From assembly GCA_003153315.1 (NCBI GenBank), contig PLYA01000049.1, forward strand, positions 23,388-70,420: a stretch of 47,033 nucleotides of DNA, given 5' to 3'. Numbering within the stretch: position 1 is the stretch's first letter; every line of letters begins with the position of its first letter. Both the position numbers and the translations under genes were made by a program. Below are positions 9,847 to 18,081 of the stretch, piece by piece. The notes beneath the pieces were generated by a model. The model was not told where the DNA came from, ran no database searches, and saw nothing but the letters and a program-made list of their open reading frames with translations. The stretch is from Bacteroidota bacterium. Lineage in GTDB: Bacteria; Bacteroidota; Bacteroidia; B-17B0; Aurantibacillaceae.

Positions 9847-11049
9847 CTAATGCACTATAATCAGTCTTTTATTTACTACCCCTTCATTAGTTAAAATACT
9901 GATGTTGTAAACACCTTCAGTTAAACTGCCAGTATCAATACTTGTTTTGCCATTTATGATTTGACTTAATACCATCTTACCGTTTACATCATAAACCTGT
10001 ATAGTTTGTTTTGCAGCATTGCTTGATTCAATAATAAAACTACCGTTGCTTGGATTGGGATAAATAGTAACTACGTTATTTTCATTATTTGATAATTTAA
10101 TTGAGGTTGTAGAACAGGTTACGCCACAACTAATTTTTTCAATAATATTAGTGTCTGTACTTGCAGAATCTAAAAATAAATTCCATGAAGGGCAATCGCC
10201 TTTTAGCCAGTACTTTAACCAATAAGAATAATAAACACTTGCCTTTGCCCATTGCTGTGCGCTTGTTATGGTTGGAGCAGGAGAGCAGGTGGATTGCCCG
10301 AAGGAACAGTTAAAGTTATAATCTGCAAAGCCACAATGAGAGGCTCCTTTAATAGTAATTTCTGCCTTACAGCTTGCCGCACATTTCAGGTACATACTAT
10401 CCTGATTTGCAGGAGCAGGAGCAACACAATCATTTGTACCAGCAATTACCAAAGTTGGTATAGTAACATTAGTAGCTGCAACAATGGATGAAGGGGTAGT
10501 ATTGGCAGCTGCAAAAGTAACCATGGTTGTGGGTTGAGTATTGCTTTGGCAGGCTAAAAAGGAGGAGCCACCGCCCATGGAATGCCCCATAATGGCAGTT
10601 TTGTTAGTCATGGTATTATAAAAAGAACTGGCAGTAGCAGTATTTAAGCTCAACATTTTTGTGGAGATAAGTGCTAAATCTAGGCCAAAATCAGTGTGAC
10701 TGGGAGATATGCTTCCTTCAGTTCTTGGGAAACACATGATATAACCCTGTGGCACTAAATCGTTCCATAAATTATCATAAGAACTCCAGTCCATAACAAA
10801 GCCATGCCCGAAAACAAGGATAGGATATTGCCCCGGAGCCAACGCGGTGCTGTCTCCGCTGGTTGCAGCTGTTGAGGGATAATAAATTTCGGTTTGTATT
10901 TGCCTGCCGGGGCCGCCACCGGAACCATAACCACCTGTACGTGCGGGGTCATTAAAGGTTACTGTTCTGTGGCCAATAGAGTTTATTTGCCCATTAATGC
11001 TTAGTGAACCAAGCGTTAAGATAAAAAATAGTGTAATTATTTTTTTCAT
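9847..11049 (-). CDS. Secreted alpha/beta hydrolase (polyester-hydrolase/cutinase-like) with T9SS type A sorting domain
   Basis: A 400-residue secreted enzyme. Signal peptide residues 1-20 precede a catalytic domain of about 285 residues. The oxyanion region reads FGHGF (80-84); the nucleophile elbow GHSMGGG puts Ser157 in place; GTNDCVAP gives the acid Asp207; GASHCG gives His238. The order and motifs (GHSMGG, PTLVIAGTND, xAPxxxxxxMY, GxSH) resemble the dienelactone-hydrolase / cutinase / polyester-hydrolase branch. After an Asn-rich linker the last 75 residues (IYPNPSNG, YDVNGK, LTEGVYNISI, KRLIIVH) are a T9SS type A C-terminal sorting domain, so the enzyme is released or attached at the cell surface. 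It stands alone with its own promoter. Confidence 0.88.
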   Translation of the reverse strand: MKKIITLFFILTLGSLSINGQINSIGHRTVTFNDPARTGGYGSGGGPGRQIQTEIYYPSTAATSGDSTALAPGQYPILVFGHGFVMDWSSYDNLWNDLVPQGYIMCFPRTEGSISPSHTDFGLDLALISTKMLSLNTATASSFYNTMTNKTAIMGHSMGGGSSFLACQSNTQPTTMVTFAAANTTPSSIVAATNVTIPTLVIAGTNDCVAPAPANQDSMYLKCAASCKAEITIKGASHCGFADYNFNCSFGQSTCSPAPTITSAQQWAKASVYYSYWLKYWLKGDCPSWNLFLDSASTDTNIIEKISCGVTCSTTSIKLSNNENNVVTIYPNPSNGSFIIESSNAAKQTIQVYDVNGKMVLSQIINGKTSIDTGSLTEGVYNISILTNEGVVNKRLIIVH

Positions 11050-11088
11050 GTTGTTTATTATTTATTATGCGTGCATAATATTATAAAA

Positions 11089-11119
11089 CAAATATAGGTC
11101 CGTACCAAAGCTTTTCAAG
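11089..11119 (-). promoter_or_regulatory. Bacteroidota-type promoter of the secreted hydrolase
   Basis: On the minus strand: CTTG, exactly 19 bp, TATATTTG, about 40 bp before the hydrolase start. It fits the TTTG-N19-TAnnTTTG pattern apart from one base. Confidence 0.72.
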
Positions 11120-11270
11120 TAAATATTTTACTAACGGTTATTAATGATAATCTTAATAGATAAATTTTAGGATGAATGGTAGTGTTTTAACCTATCAGGA
11201 AGAAATAAGGATATCTTGCTAATTAAAGCAGTGATTATAAATCCGTGCGAGAGGGAATTTGAATTCTGAA

Positions 11271-11969
11271 TTATAAAACAGTTTCCGTTCCGTCTTCGTC
11301 TTTTCTTACCATGCGCAGATAAAGCGGGTGTGTTACTTTTTTTTGATATTCCTTGCGCACTTGCTTGTACGAAATGGGTATGCCTGTATCGGCAATAAGC
11401 CATTCTACGGTATCTCGCGGGTCAAACTTACTGCCATGACAATAGACGTGGTACCATACGCAGGAATCAAACAAACGATTGGCTATCAGTTTTAAGTCTT
11501 CACCTTCAAAGCCAATCAATTCTCCTTTATTGTCATCTCTCTCTTTTATTTCGCCCTTTCCGTCTGCCAACAAATCGCCTATAAAACAGTAAGAGCGTTC
11601 TTTGTAGCCGTGCAGAAAAAAAGGAGCCACGGGACTTTGTACACGCAAATTGTTAAACCAACGCCAATACGCGGGATCATCCATCCAATCCTCCTCATTA
11701 ATATAAAGTTCGCTATCGGGTACTTCCAAAAAATTAAACGAAGTGGCATATACCAAATCTTTAATTAATGTTGGATGATGTTGCATCACAGCAATCAGCT
11801 CGTTCAGATAGCCGCACTCCAAATTGGCTACCTGTTTGGTGGTAAAAGTAACCAAAAGCGTATGCAAATTGGGTGTATTTTTAAGCTGTGTAATGGTATC
11901 TTCATACTTGGCAAAAAGCGTGCTTGTTTCGGGTACCAGATAAATGGGTTTATTAGGAAATGCCTTCAT
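11271..11969 (-). CDS. Orphan protein A, unknown function, next to 21-bp-period array
   Basis: A 232-residue soluble protein that I do not recognise. It has no signal peptide or membrane segment. It is rich in aromatic residues and acidic in the middle (YINEEDWMDDPAYWRWFNN); a CVWYHVYCHG segment near residue 170 holds two Cys and two His. The N-terminal part (KPIYLVPETSTLFAKYED) could be a small alpha/beta fold. It has no visible similarity to orphan proteins B or C. It is transcribed alone; about 300 bp upstream begins an array of degenerate 21-bp units. The 220 bp downstream holds no gene except the hydrolase promoter. Confidence 0.72.
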   Translation of the reverse strand: MKAFPNKPIYLVPETSTLFAKYEDTITQLKNTPNLHTLLVTFTTKQVANLECGYLNELIAVMQHHPTLIKDLVYATSFNFLEVPDSELYINEEDWMDDPAYWRWFNNLRVQSPVAPFFLHGYKERSYCFIGDLLADGKGEIKERDDNKGELIGFEGEDLKLIANRLFDSCVWYHVYCHGSKFDPRDTVEWLIADTGIPISYKQVRKEYQKKVTHPLYLRMVRKDEDGTETVL

Positions 11970-12275
11970 GTTGTTTTAAGTTTAATGCGTTAAGTTTTAT
12001 TAACCATAAAGATAACACTATAACGGTTTATTTGCCAGTTTATTGCTTTAATTAAAAAAGGTTTTACGCGCTGCATGGCAGTTTGCTGTTAACGTTTGGC
12101 GGCCTGATTTTAGAGCGGGTGTAAAACAACCAACTCTGAACCGAGCGCAAAACTTAATTTAAAGATAATACTTTTTCAATTCCAAACCCCCCCTCCCCAT
12201 TTCCTCCCCAAACCTTAGCGTTTTTAAAAGCAATTAAGCTGTTTTGGCGGTAGGGAAGTGATTATACAAGGCCTT
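11970..12275 (-). other. Gene-free leader region between orphan gene A and its array
   Basis: About 300 bp with no credible gene. On the minus strand it has GTGTTATCTTTA (TATCTTTA box at 12007-12014, 38 bp before the gene), the same box that precedes the gene at the window end, and just upstream an AACCGTT motif like one unit of the ACCG-type repeats. A second TATCTTTA lies at 12160-12167. A run of C/T (12187-12210) is unusual for this AT-rich DNA. Confidence 0.4.
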
Positions 12276-12611
12276 GAAATGAAAGCATCAGGCGAGACAA
12301 TAAAAGCATCAACTAATGAATTGCATTGCCAACGAAGTGCAATCATTGCCCCGCATGGGGCGGTTAACGCTTCTTGCAATGAATGTAACTCTTTGCGCGA
12401 AGAGTTACATTATTTATACAATGAGTTGCATTGAAAAGACAATCATTGCAAATGATTATGAAATGAATTGCATTCAACTTGCGATGAGATAAACTCTTCG
12501 TGAAATGAGTTGCAATGAACTTGATGGCAATGCAAATGCCCATAAAGAGCGTTTGATTCCTTACACGGGGCAATCATTTCCCTTTATGGGCATTGCAAAT
12601 GAACTTAATTA
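12276..12611. repeat. Array A: 16 degenerate direct repeats of exactly 21 bp
   Basis: 336 bp divide without any gap or slip into 16 units of 21 bp. Commonest features are a GAGTTGCATT-like head and an AAT tail; for example units at 12318, 12423, 12465 and 12507 begin GAATTGCATT or GAGTTGCA. Units at 12444, 12528 and 12591 carry the opposite orientation (CATTGCAAAT). Units at 12339 and 12570 share GCAATCATT and a GGG end. Divergence between units is high. No reading frame stays open through it, so it is not coding. Confidence 0.85.
12385..12408. repeat. Near-perfect palindrome inside array A
   Basis: GTAACTCTT and AAGAGTTAC flank a TGCGCG centre, giving a 24-bp palindrome that spans the junction of two 21-bp units. 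A second inverted pair, ATGCCCATAAAG (12537-12548) and CTTTATGGGCAT (12582-12593), lies near the other end. Confidence 0.75.
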
Positions 12612-12624
12612 ACTGCCTACGGAA

Positions 12625-12832
12625 CTATGATATAAATAACATCGCTGTAATGTAAAAAGGGTGTTCCGTACATATACGTTACTTTTCCTGATTTGTTTAC
12701 AGATACTGTATTAGTAGGTCTTATTCGCCCGGTAGCAGGGGCGGGAATAGCAGTAGGGGTAGTTGAGGGTGAAGAACTGCCTTTTTTATGAGCGGCATTA
12801 GTTATTAACTCCCGTTGGTATCTTTTCCTTTG
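12625..12832 (-). pseudogene. Possible 3' remnant of an unknown gene
   Basis: On the minus strand a frame is open for 69 codons between stop codons, ending VTYMYGTPFYITAMLFIS. It has a Ser/Thr/Pro-rich linker in the middle (GSSSPSTTPTAIPAPATG), and codon use that looks protein-like. No ATG, GTG or TTG gives a sensible start, and a TAG TAA-type block precedes it. It could be the end of a gene cut off by the insertion of neighbouring material, or chance. It lies 13 bp from array A. Confidence 0.3.
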
Positions 12833-12895
12833 CTATTACAGGGAAAAGCTTATTTTATAGGGACTAAAGGTTTTGATTATATTTGCTTTATCAGA

Positions 12896-14218
12896 ATGCA
12901 AAAATTGCTTTGTATATTTTTTTTCGTTGTGCTGAACTTGTTTCAGCATCTTAATGCCCAACAAAACAAAATAGATTCTCTTATTAACCTTATTAAAATC
13001 GATAAGGAAGATACTAACAAGGTCATTCATCTATATATTATCTGCAGAGAATATAGCAGAATTGCCGAATACAATAAAGGTATTGTATATGGCGATAAAG
13101 CTATTCAGCTTGCTGAGAAGTTAGAGTTTAAAAAAGGTATAGCTCAGGCAAACAATAATGTAGGTGTTATTTATTGGTATCAGGGAAATTATCCCGAGGC
13201 ATTAAAAAGTCATTTTTCTGCTTTGCAAGCCAGAGAGGAGCTACGGGATAAAAAAGGGATAGCTCAATCTTACAACAATATTGGCTTGGTTTATAAAGAA
13301 CAAAGTAATTTTTCTGATGCATTAAAGAATTATACTACGGCACTAAAAATATTTAAATCTATAAAAGATAAGTATAGCATTGCTACCTGCTACAGTAATA
13401 TTGGTGTCATATATAAAAGTGAAGGCAATTACCCTGAGGCATTAAAGAATTATTTTGCGTCATTAGCATTGCGTAAAGAATTAGGTGATAAAATAGGTAT
13501 TGGTCAGTCGTATAACAACATTGGGAACATATATAGTAATCAGGGTAAGTACCCCGAAGCTTTAGAAAACTATTTTGCTGCATTAAGCATCCGTGAGGCA
13601 ATTGGAGACAAGGAAGGTGTTTCTCTTTCCTGTTTAAATTTGGGAAGGTTATACACTATTACAAATAAGTTTAAAGAAGCGGAAGACTATTTAAATAAAG
13701 CATTACTATTAAGCAAAACAATTGGCAGCAAAGAATGGATAAAAGAAAGTTACGAGGGCTTGTCTATTTTAGATAGCACAAAAGGCAACTTTAAAGATGC
13801 TTTTGTGCATTATAAGCAATTTACTAAATACCGTGATAGTCTTAACAATGAGGAAAGCAAAAAGAAAAGCCTGGAAACTGCTCTCCAATATGAATTTGAT
13901 AAAAAAGAAATTGCAGCCAAAGCCAAACAGGAAAATGTAAATGCCATAAACCGTCAACAGAAACAAGCCCAATGGGTAATTATAATTTTAGTATTAATTT
14001 TTGCTGTGTTTATGTATAATCGTTTCCGTATTACTAGCAGGCAAAAAGCCATTATAGAAAAACAAAAGAAGTTAGTTGATAAAGCTTACGAAGACTTACA
14101 AGAGAAAAACAAAAAAATAACCGATAGCATTCATTACGCTAAAAGAATTCAAACTGCTTTAATTACTAGCGAGAAGTATATAAATAATACCCTAAACAAA
14201 CTGATGAAGAATAATTAG
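12896..14218 (+). CDS. TPR membrane protein 1 (signalling scaffold without output domain)
   Basis: About 440 residues from the ATG at 12896, which gives a clean signal peptide (MQKLLCIFFFVVLNLFQHL, cleavage after NA). The longer frame from 12815 only adds an unlikely extension. Five to six tetratricopeptide repeats of 40 residues follow (pattern SYNNIGxIYxxQGNYPEALKN), then one transmembrane helix (WVIIILVLIFAVFMY), then a coiled coil ending DSIHYAKRIQTALITSEKY. In related Bacteroidota proteins this KRIQxAL helix leads into a SpoIIE-type phosphatase domain; here it stops about 12 residues later. Stop and next start are adjacent (TAG ATG), so it is co-translated with its paralogue. Confidence 0.88.
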   Translation: MQKLLCIFFFVVLNLFQHLNAQQNKIDSLINLIKIDKEDTNKVIHLYIICREYSRIAEYNKGIVYGDKAIQLAEKLEFKKGIAQANNNVGVIYWYQGNYPEALKSHFSALQAREELRDKKGIAQSYNNIGLVYKEQSNFSDALKNYTTALKIFKSIKDKYSIATCYSNIGVIYKSEGNYPEALKNYFASLALRKELGDKIGIGQSYNNIGNIYSNQGKYPEALENYFAALSIREAIGDKEGVSLSCLNLGRLYTITNKFKEAEDYLNKALLLSKTIGSKEWIKESYEGLSILDSTKGNFKDAFVHYKQFTKYRDSLNNEESKKKSLETALQYEFDKKEIAAKAKQENVNAINRQQKQAQWVIIILVLIFAVFMYNRFRITSRQKAIIEKQKKLVDKAYEDLQEKNKKITDSIHYAKRIQTALITSEKYINNTLNKLMKNN

Positions 14219-15556
14219 ATGAAGAAGCGCATTTACATACTTCTTCTCGTCATGCTGAACTTGTTTCAGTATCTACAAGCGCAGAACCTCGATTCTCTTT
14301 GGAAAGTATATAACAATACTTCTCAGGCTGATACCAACCGCCTGAAAGCAATTCATAAGATTGCATGGAGTTATAGCAGCAATAACCCCGACACAGCAAT
14401 TATTTTAGCAGGGCAGGAATTAAAATTAGCCCGGCAAACCAAACAGAGAAAGTATGAAGCCAGGGCACTTAATACCATAGGGGTATCTTATACAAATAAT
14501 GGCGATTACCCCTTAGCATTAAAAAACAATTTTGCTTCCTTAAAAATAAACGAAGAAATTAAATATAAAAAAGGTATTGCCTCTTCTTACAACAACATAG
14601 GGGATATTTATATGAATCAGGGTAATTACCCCGAAGCTCTCAAAAACCATTTTGCTGCTTTAAAAATAAGGGAAGAAATAAAAGATAAAAAAGGCATTGC
14701 CTATTCTTACAACGGCATAGGGATTATTTATAATAATCAGCGCAATTACCCCGAAGCCCTGAAAAACCATTTTGCTGCTTTAAAGATAAGAGAAGAAATA
14801 AAAGATAAAAAAGGTATTGCTTATTCTTATGGCAACATAGGAGTTAATTATATGAATCAGGGCAATTACCCCGAAGCTTTAAAAAATTATTTTGCTTCTT
14901 TAAAGATAAATGAAGAATTAAAAGATAAAAATGGCATTGCAGGTGTTTTAGTAAACCTTGGACAATCATATGCTATGCTAAATAAAACAAAAGAAGCAAA
15001 AAACTATTTAGACAAGGCCTTGCAGTTAAGCAAGGAAATTAGCAACAAAAATTATATTAAAAGTTGTTATGGCAACTTGACCAGTTTAGATAGTCTTATG
15101 GGTAATTACAAAGCTGCTTTTGAGTACCAGAAACTATATATTATTTACAGCGATAGCCTTAATAACGAAGAAACCAAAAAGAAAAGCCTGCAAAGCAGTA
15201 TGCAATATGAGTTTGATAAAAAAGAAATTACAGCCAAAGCCGAGCAGAATAAACTGGATGCCATAAATGCCGAAGAAAAAAAGAAACAGCGCATAGTTAT
15301 TTATGCAGTAGCAGGTTTATTATTATTAGTTGGGGTGTTTGCTGTATTTATGTTTAATCGTTTCCGCATAACCCAAAAACAAAAAGCAGTTATAGAAGAG
15401 CAAAAAGTGATGGTAGATAAAGCTTATGAAGAACTACACGAGAAAAATAAAGAAGTAATGGATAGCATACATTATGCCAAACGCATACAAACAGCCTTAA
15501 TTACTTCTGAGAAATATATTACAAATAGTTTAAACAGGTTGATGAAGAATAGATAA
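14219..15556 (+). CDS. TPR membrane protein 2, tandem paralogue
   Basis: Same architecture as the gene directly before it: signal peptide with MLNLFQYLQA, TPR block, one membrane helix (IVIYAVAGLLLLVGVFAVFM), coiled coil and a C-terminus DSIHYAKRIQTALITSEKYI that ends soon after. Four of its TPR units are nearly identical at DNA level (120-bp period, about 14570-14930, GNYPEALKNHFAALKI), which points to recent internal amplification. The tandem paralogues with identical ends arose by duplication. They probably sense or bind a partner in the periplasm through the TPRs; no enzymatic domain is present. Confidence 0.88.
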   Translation: MKKRIYILLLVMLNLFQYLQAQNLDSLWKVYNNTSQADTNRLKAIHKIAWSYSSNNPDTAIILAGQELKLARQTKQRKYEARALNTIGVSYTNNGDYPLALKNNFASLKINEEIKYKKGIASSYNNIGDIYMNQGNYPEALKNHFAALKIREEIKDKKGIAYSYNGIGIIYNNQRNYPEALKNHFAALKIREEIKDKKGIAYSYGNIGVNYMNQGNYPEALKNYFASLKINEELKDKNGIAGVLVNLGQSYAMLNKTKEAKNYLDKALQLSKEISNKNYIKSCYGNLTSLDSLMGNYKAAFEYQKLYIIYSDSLNNEETKKKSLQSSMQYEFDKKEITAKAEQNKLDAINAEEKKKQRIVIYAVAGLLLLVGVFAVFMFNRFRITQKQKAVIEEQKVMVDKAYEELHEKNKEVMDSIHYAKRIQTALITSEKYITNSLNRLMKNR

Positions 15557-15694
15557 TTGCCGCTGTTTGTATTATGAAAATGCAGCAATACTTTACCTCT
15601 TCAATATGAGAGAATAAAGTTTAACACATGCGTAATAAGGGGAAATGAAGTTTTTTTTTCTAGTAGTGTATTTTGAATTAAAACTCAAATCAGT

Positions 15695-17974
15695 TTAATT
15701 ATTCTTTAATATCAATACAGATGGTACACTTGAAAACCAATCAGGTTCTGTTTGCAGAAACTCTTTCCATGCATTTAAGCTAATCAGCATTAAATCTATC
15801 GATTTCAAAAATTCGGGATTGATTTTGCTTTTATCGTAAATAGCAATATGATTAGGTGCTGTTTGTTCAATCGACCTGATATTCTCTTTAAATGAAATGC
15901 TTTGTTTAATCTTTTCGTGGTAATCAATTACCATAATTCTTGATTCATTATTATGTATTAGTTTTTGTGCATAGGGTAACATAAAGGCATCTTCATCAGA
16001 TAAAATAAAAAGTAAAACATCACCTACTTTTTTCAATCCTTTATCGGCAAAAACCCCTACAGGGCTTTTAATAGACCGTAATAAGGCATTGGTTTTATCA
16101 TCAAAGCCATTTCCTTCTATTATCTTTTCTTTGCCTGTAAGTGTGTTATATAGTTTTTCCGGATTAATAAATTTAGATGTAACACCCAGTAAACGACCTA
16201 AAAAACTACCTTCATAAATAGAATGGCCAATGCCAACAATCAATAAATCATACTCCCCTTCATTGGTAGTTTCAACAATTTCTTTTTGAAAATCCAACGT
16301 TGGTTTAAAATAAGTCTGAAGCGGAAGATTATATTTATTAGCTTCCCTTATAACAGGTTTAAAACTGTCTCTTTCTGTTTCGCGAATATTGTATTGGTGC
16401 AATTCATTACTGGGAGCCATGTGCAAGGCAGATACGAGCGTATTTTCCTGATTTTTGTTTACAAAACTATTTGCTAAACGTACCATGCTTTTTCCATGTT
16501 CTGCATCACCAAAAGAGAATAGTATTTTAAATTTTTTATAATTCGATGGCTCTTCATTAGTCAAATCAGATTGCTTTTCGGGTAGAATGTAATTAATAAA
16601 ATCTAAGGCGGGCCCTGTCATAAAAGTAGTTACCAGCGCCATAATAACCATCATAGCAAAAACTTCGGGTGTTAGCATGCCCAAATCAAAACCAATATTC
16701 AATACAATTAATTCCATCAGGCCCCTGGTATTCATTAAGGCCCCTATGATTAAACTATCGCGCCAGCTTTGTTTGGTAAATTTGGCAGCCACCGTACTTC
16801 CTATAAATTTTCCGGTAATGGCAACTACAATAATTAAACCGCATATTTCCCATTGCCTTAAATCATTGAGTAAACCAATTTGTGTGCGTAAACCTGAAAG
16901 CACAAAAAACAAGGGCAATAATAATACCAGTGAAACGTCTTCTACTTTTTCTATAAACACATTTCTAAAATGAACGTTTTGCGGCATAATAACGCCTGCC
17001 AGAAAAGCCCCGAACAAGGCATGTATTCCAATCGTTTCTGCCAAGTATGCGGATGCTAATAACGTTACAAAAAAAATGGCGACTACAGGTTTGCTTAAAG
17101 TATCTTGATGTGAATAAATATCACCGATACGTTTTAAAAAGGGGCGAATTAATTTTAGCATTATTATCACGAAGGCAACCGCCATTAGCACTGTGTAAAT
17201 TGCACTAACAACCGAACCCGCTTTTGCTATGGCTATAACAGCAGCCAAAATACACCAGGCTGTTATATCGTCTACTGCCGCGCAGGTAATGGCAATAGCT
17301 CCTACACGGGTTTTTGTAAGTTGCCTTTCCTGTATAATTCTGGCAAGTACCGGGAAAGCTGTGATACTAACGGAAATTCCGATAAAAAGAGAAAAAGAAA
17401 GGAAATTTACATTAGCCGGCGCGTATGTTTGATACATAAAATAAGCTAGGCCCATGCCTAAAGCAAAAGGAAAAATAATACTGGCATGGCTTATTATAAA
17501 AGCTTCATGCGCTTTCTTTCTTAGAATTTTTAAATCGAGTTCCATCCCTATAATAAACATAAACAGGATAAGCCCCACCTGGCTGAAAAACTTTAGATTT
17601 GGCAGAGACGTTTTTGGAAAAAGAAAAGCAGAGAATTCCGGAAAATACTTTCCGATAAAAGATGGACCAAGAATAATACCTGCTATAATTTCTCCTATAA
17701 CTGAGGGTTGACCCATTTTTTTTAGTATAAAACCAAATATCCTTGCTACAACAATAATGGTAATGATTTGTAAAATAAGTATGGCAAGTGCATCCGTAAC
17801 ATTATGATGCAAGGTGTCTTTAATTTGGTCTAACCCGCTTGTTATGGGCTGAACTTTAGCGTTTGTTATCTTAAAGGCCTCTTGTGGTTGCCCTGCTTTT
17901 ACAATTAAATACATCAAACAAGCAAAACCCCCAATAACTGCAACATAAAATACAATGTTTCTTAAATTTTTCAT
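15695..17974 (-). CDS. Cation:proton antiporter (CPA2 family) with C-terminal USP-like domain
   Basis: A 759-residue inner-membrane protein. Residues about 65-470 form the Na+/H+ exchanger domain of 12-13 helices, with GQPSVIGEIIAGIILGPS near the first core helix, FIGISVSITAFPVLARI, and AAVDDITAW, where the Asp pair is the ion-binding site of electrogenic CPA2 exchangers. The soluble tail (about 480-759) reads like a pair of universal-stress-protein folds (KILFSFGDAEHG, DLLIVGIGHSIYEGSFLG) and may regulate transport. It is a single gene with its own promoter. Ion specificity (Na+ or K+) cannot be decided. Confidence 0.92.
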   Translation of the reverse strand: MKNLRNIVFYVAVIGGFACLMYLIVKAGQPQEAFKITNAKVQPITSGLDQIKDTLHHNVTDALAILILQIITIIVVARIFGFILKKMGQPSVIGEIIAGIILGPSFIGKYFPEFSAFLFPKTSLPNLKFFSQVGLILFMFIIGMELDLKILRKKAHEAFIISHASIIFPFALGMGLAYFMYQTYAPANVNFLSFSLFIGISVSITAFPVLARIIQERQLTKTRVGAIAITCAAVDDITAWCILAAVIAIAKAGSVVSAIYTVLMAVAFVIIMLKLIRPFLKRIGDIYSHQDTLSKPVVAIFFVTLLASAYLAETIGIHALFGAFLAGVIMPQNVHFRNVFIEKVEDVSLVLLLPLFFVLSGLRTQIGLLNDLRQWEICGLIIVVAITGKFIGSTVAAKFTKQSWRDSLIIGALMNTRGLMELIVLNIGFDLGMLTPEVFAMMVIMALVTTFMTGPALDFINYILPEKQSDLTNEEPSNYKKFKILFSFGDAEHGKSMVRLANSFVNKNQENTLVSALHMAPSNELHQYNIRETERDSFKPVIREANKYNLPLQTYFKPTLDFQKEIVETTNEGEYDLLIVGIGHSIYEGSFLGRLLGVTSKFINPEKLYNTLTGKEKIIEGNGFDDKTNALLRSIKSPVGVFADKGLKKVGDVLLFILSDEDAFMLPYAQKLIHNNESRIMVIDYHEKIKQSISFKENIRSIEQTAPNHIAIYDKSKINPEFLKSIDLMLISLNAWKEFLQTEPDWFSSVPSVLILKNN

Positions 17975-18004
17975 TGCTCTTTTGGTTTATTGTTTTTTAC
18001 ATTG

Positions 18005-18037
18005 CAAAGGTAGTGCGCTAATCAGCAGCAAAACAAG
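18005..18037 (-). promoter_or_regulatory. Bacteroidota-type promoter of the antiporter gene
   Basis: On the minus strand: CTTG, 21 bp, TACCTTTG, about 30 bp before the antiporter ATG. The second box is an exact fit to TAnnTTTG. Confidence 0.65.
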
Positions 18038-18081
18038 AGAAACAGAAATATGTAACCAAAGGGTATAAAAACGTAACGAAA

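Noticed and set aside
12050..12130. Integron attC-like site (GTTAACGTTTGGCGGCC)
   Set aside because: It does not keep the paired core sites or a bulged stem of attC, and no integrase gene or cassette series is present.
12364..12573. 69-codon minus-strand frame within array A
   Set aside because: It covers only part of the array, has no repeat of protein pattern and no start context.
12815..12895. Longer N-terminus for the first TPR protein
   Set aside because: Starting at 12815 would bury the signal peptide 27 residues inside the protein; the ATG at 12896 gives a normal one.
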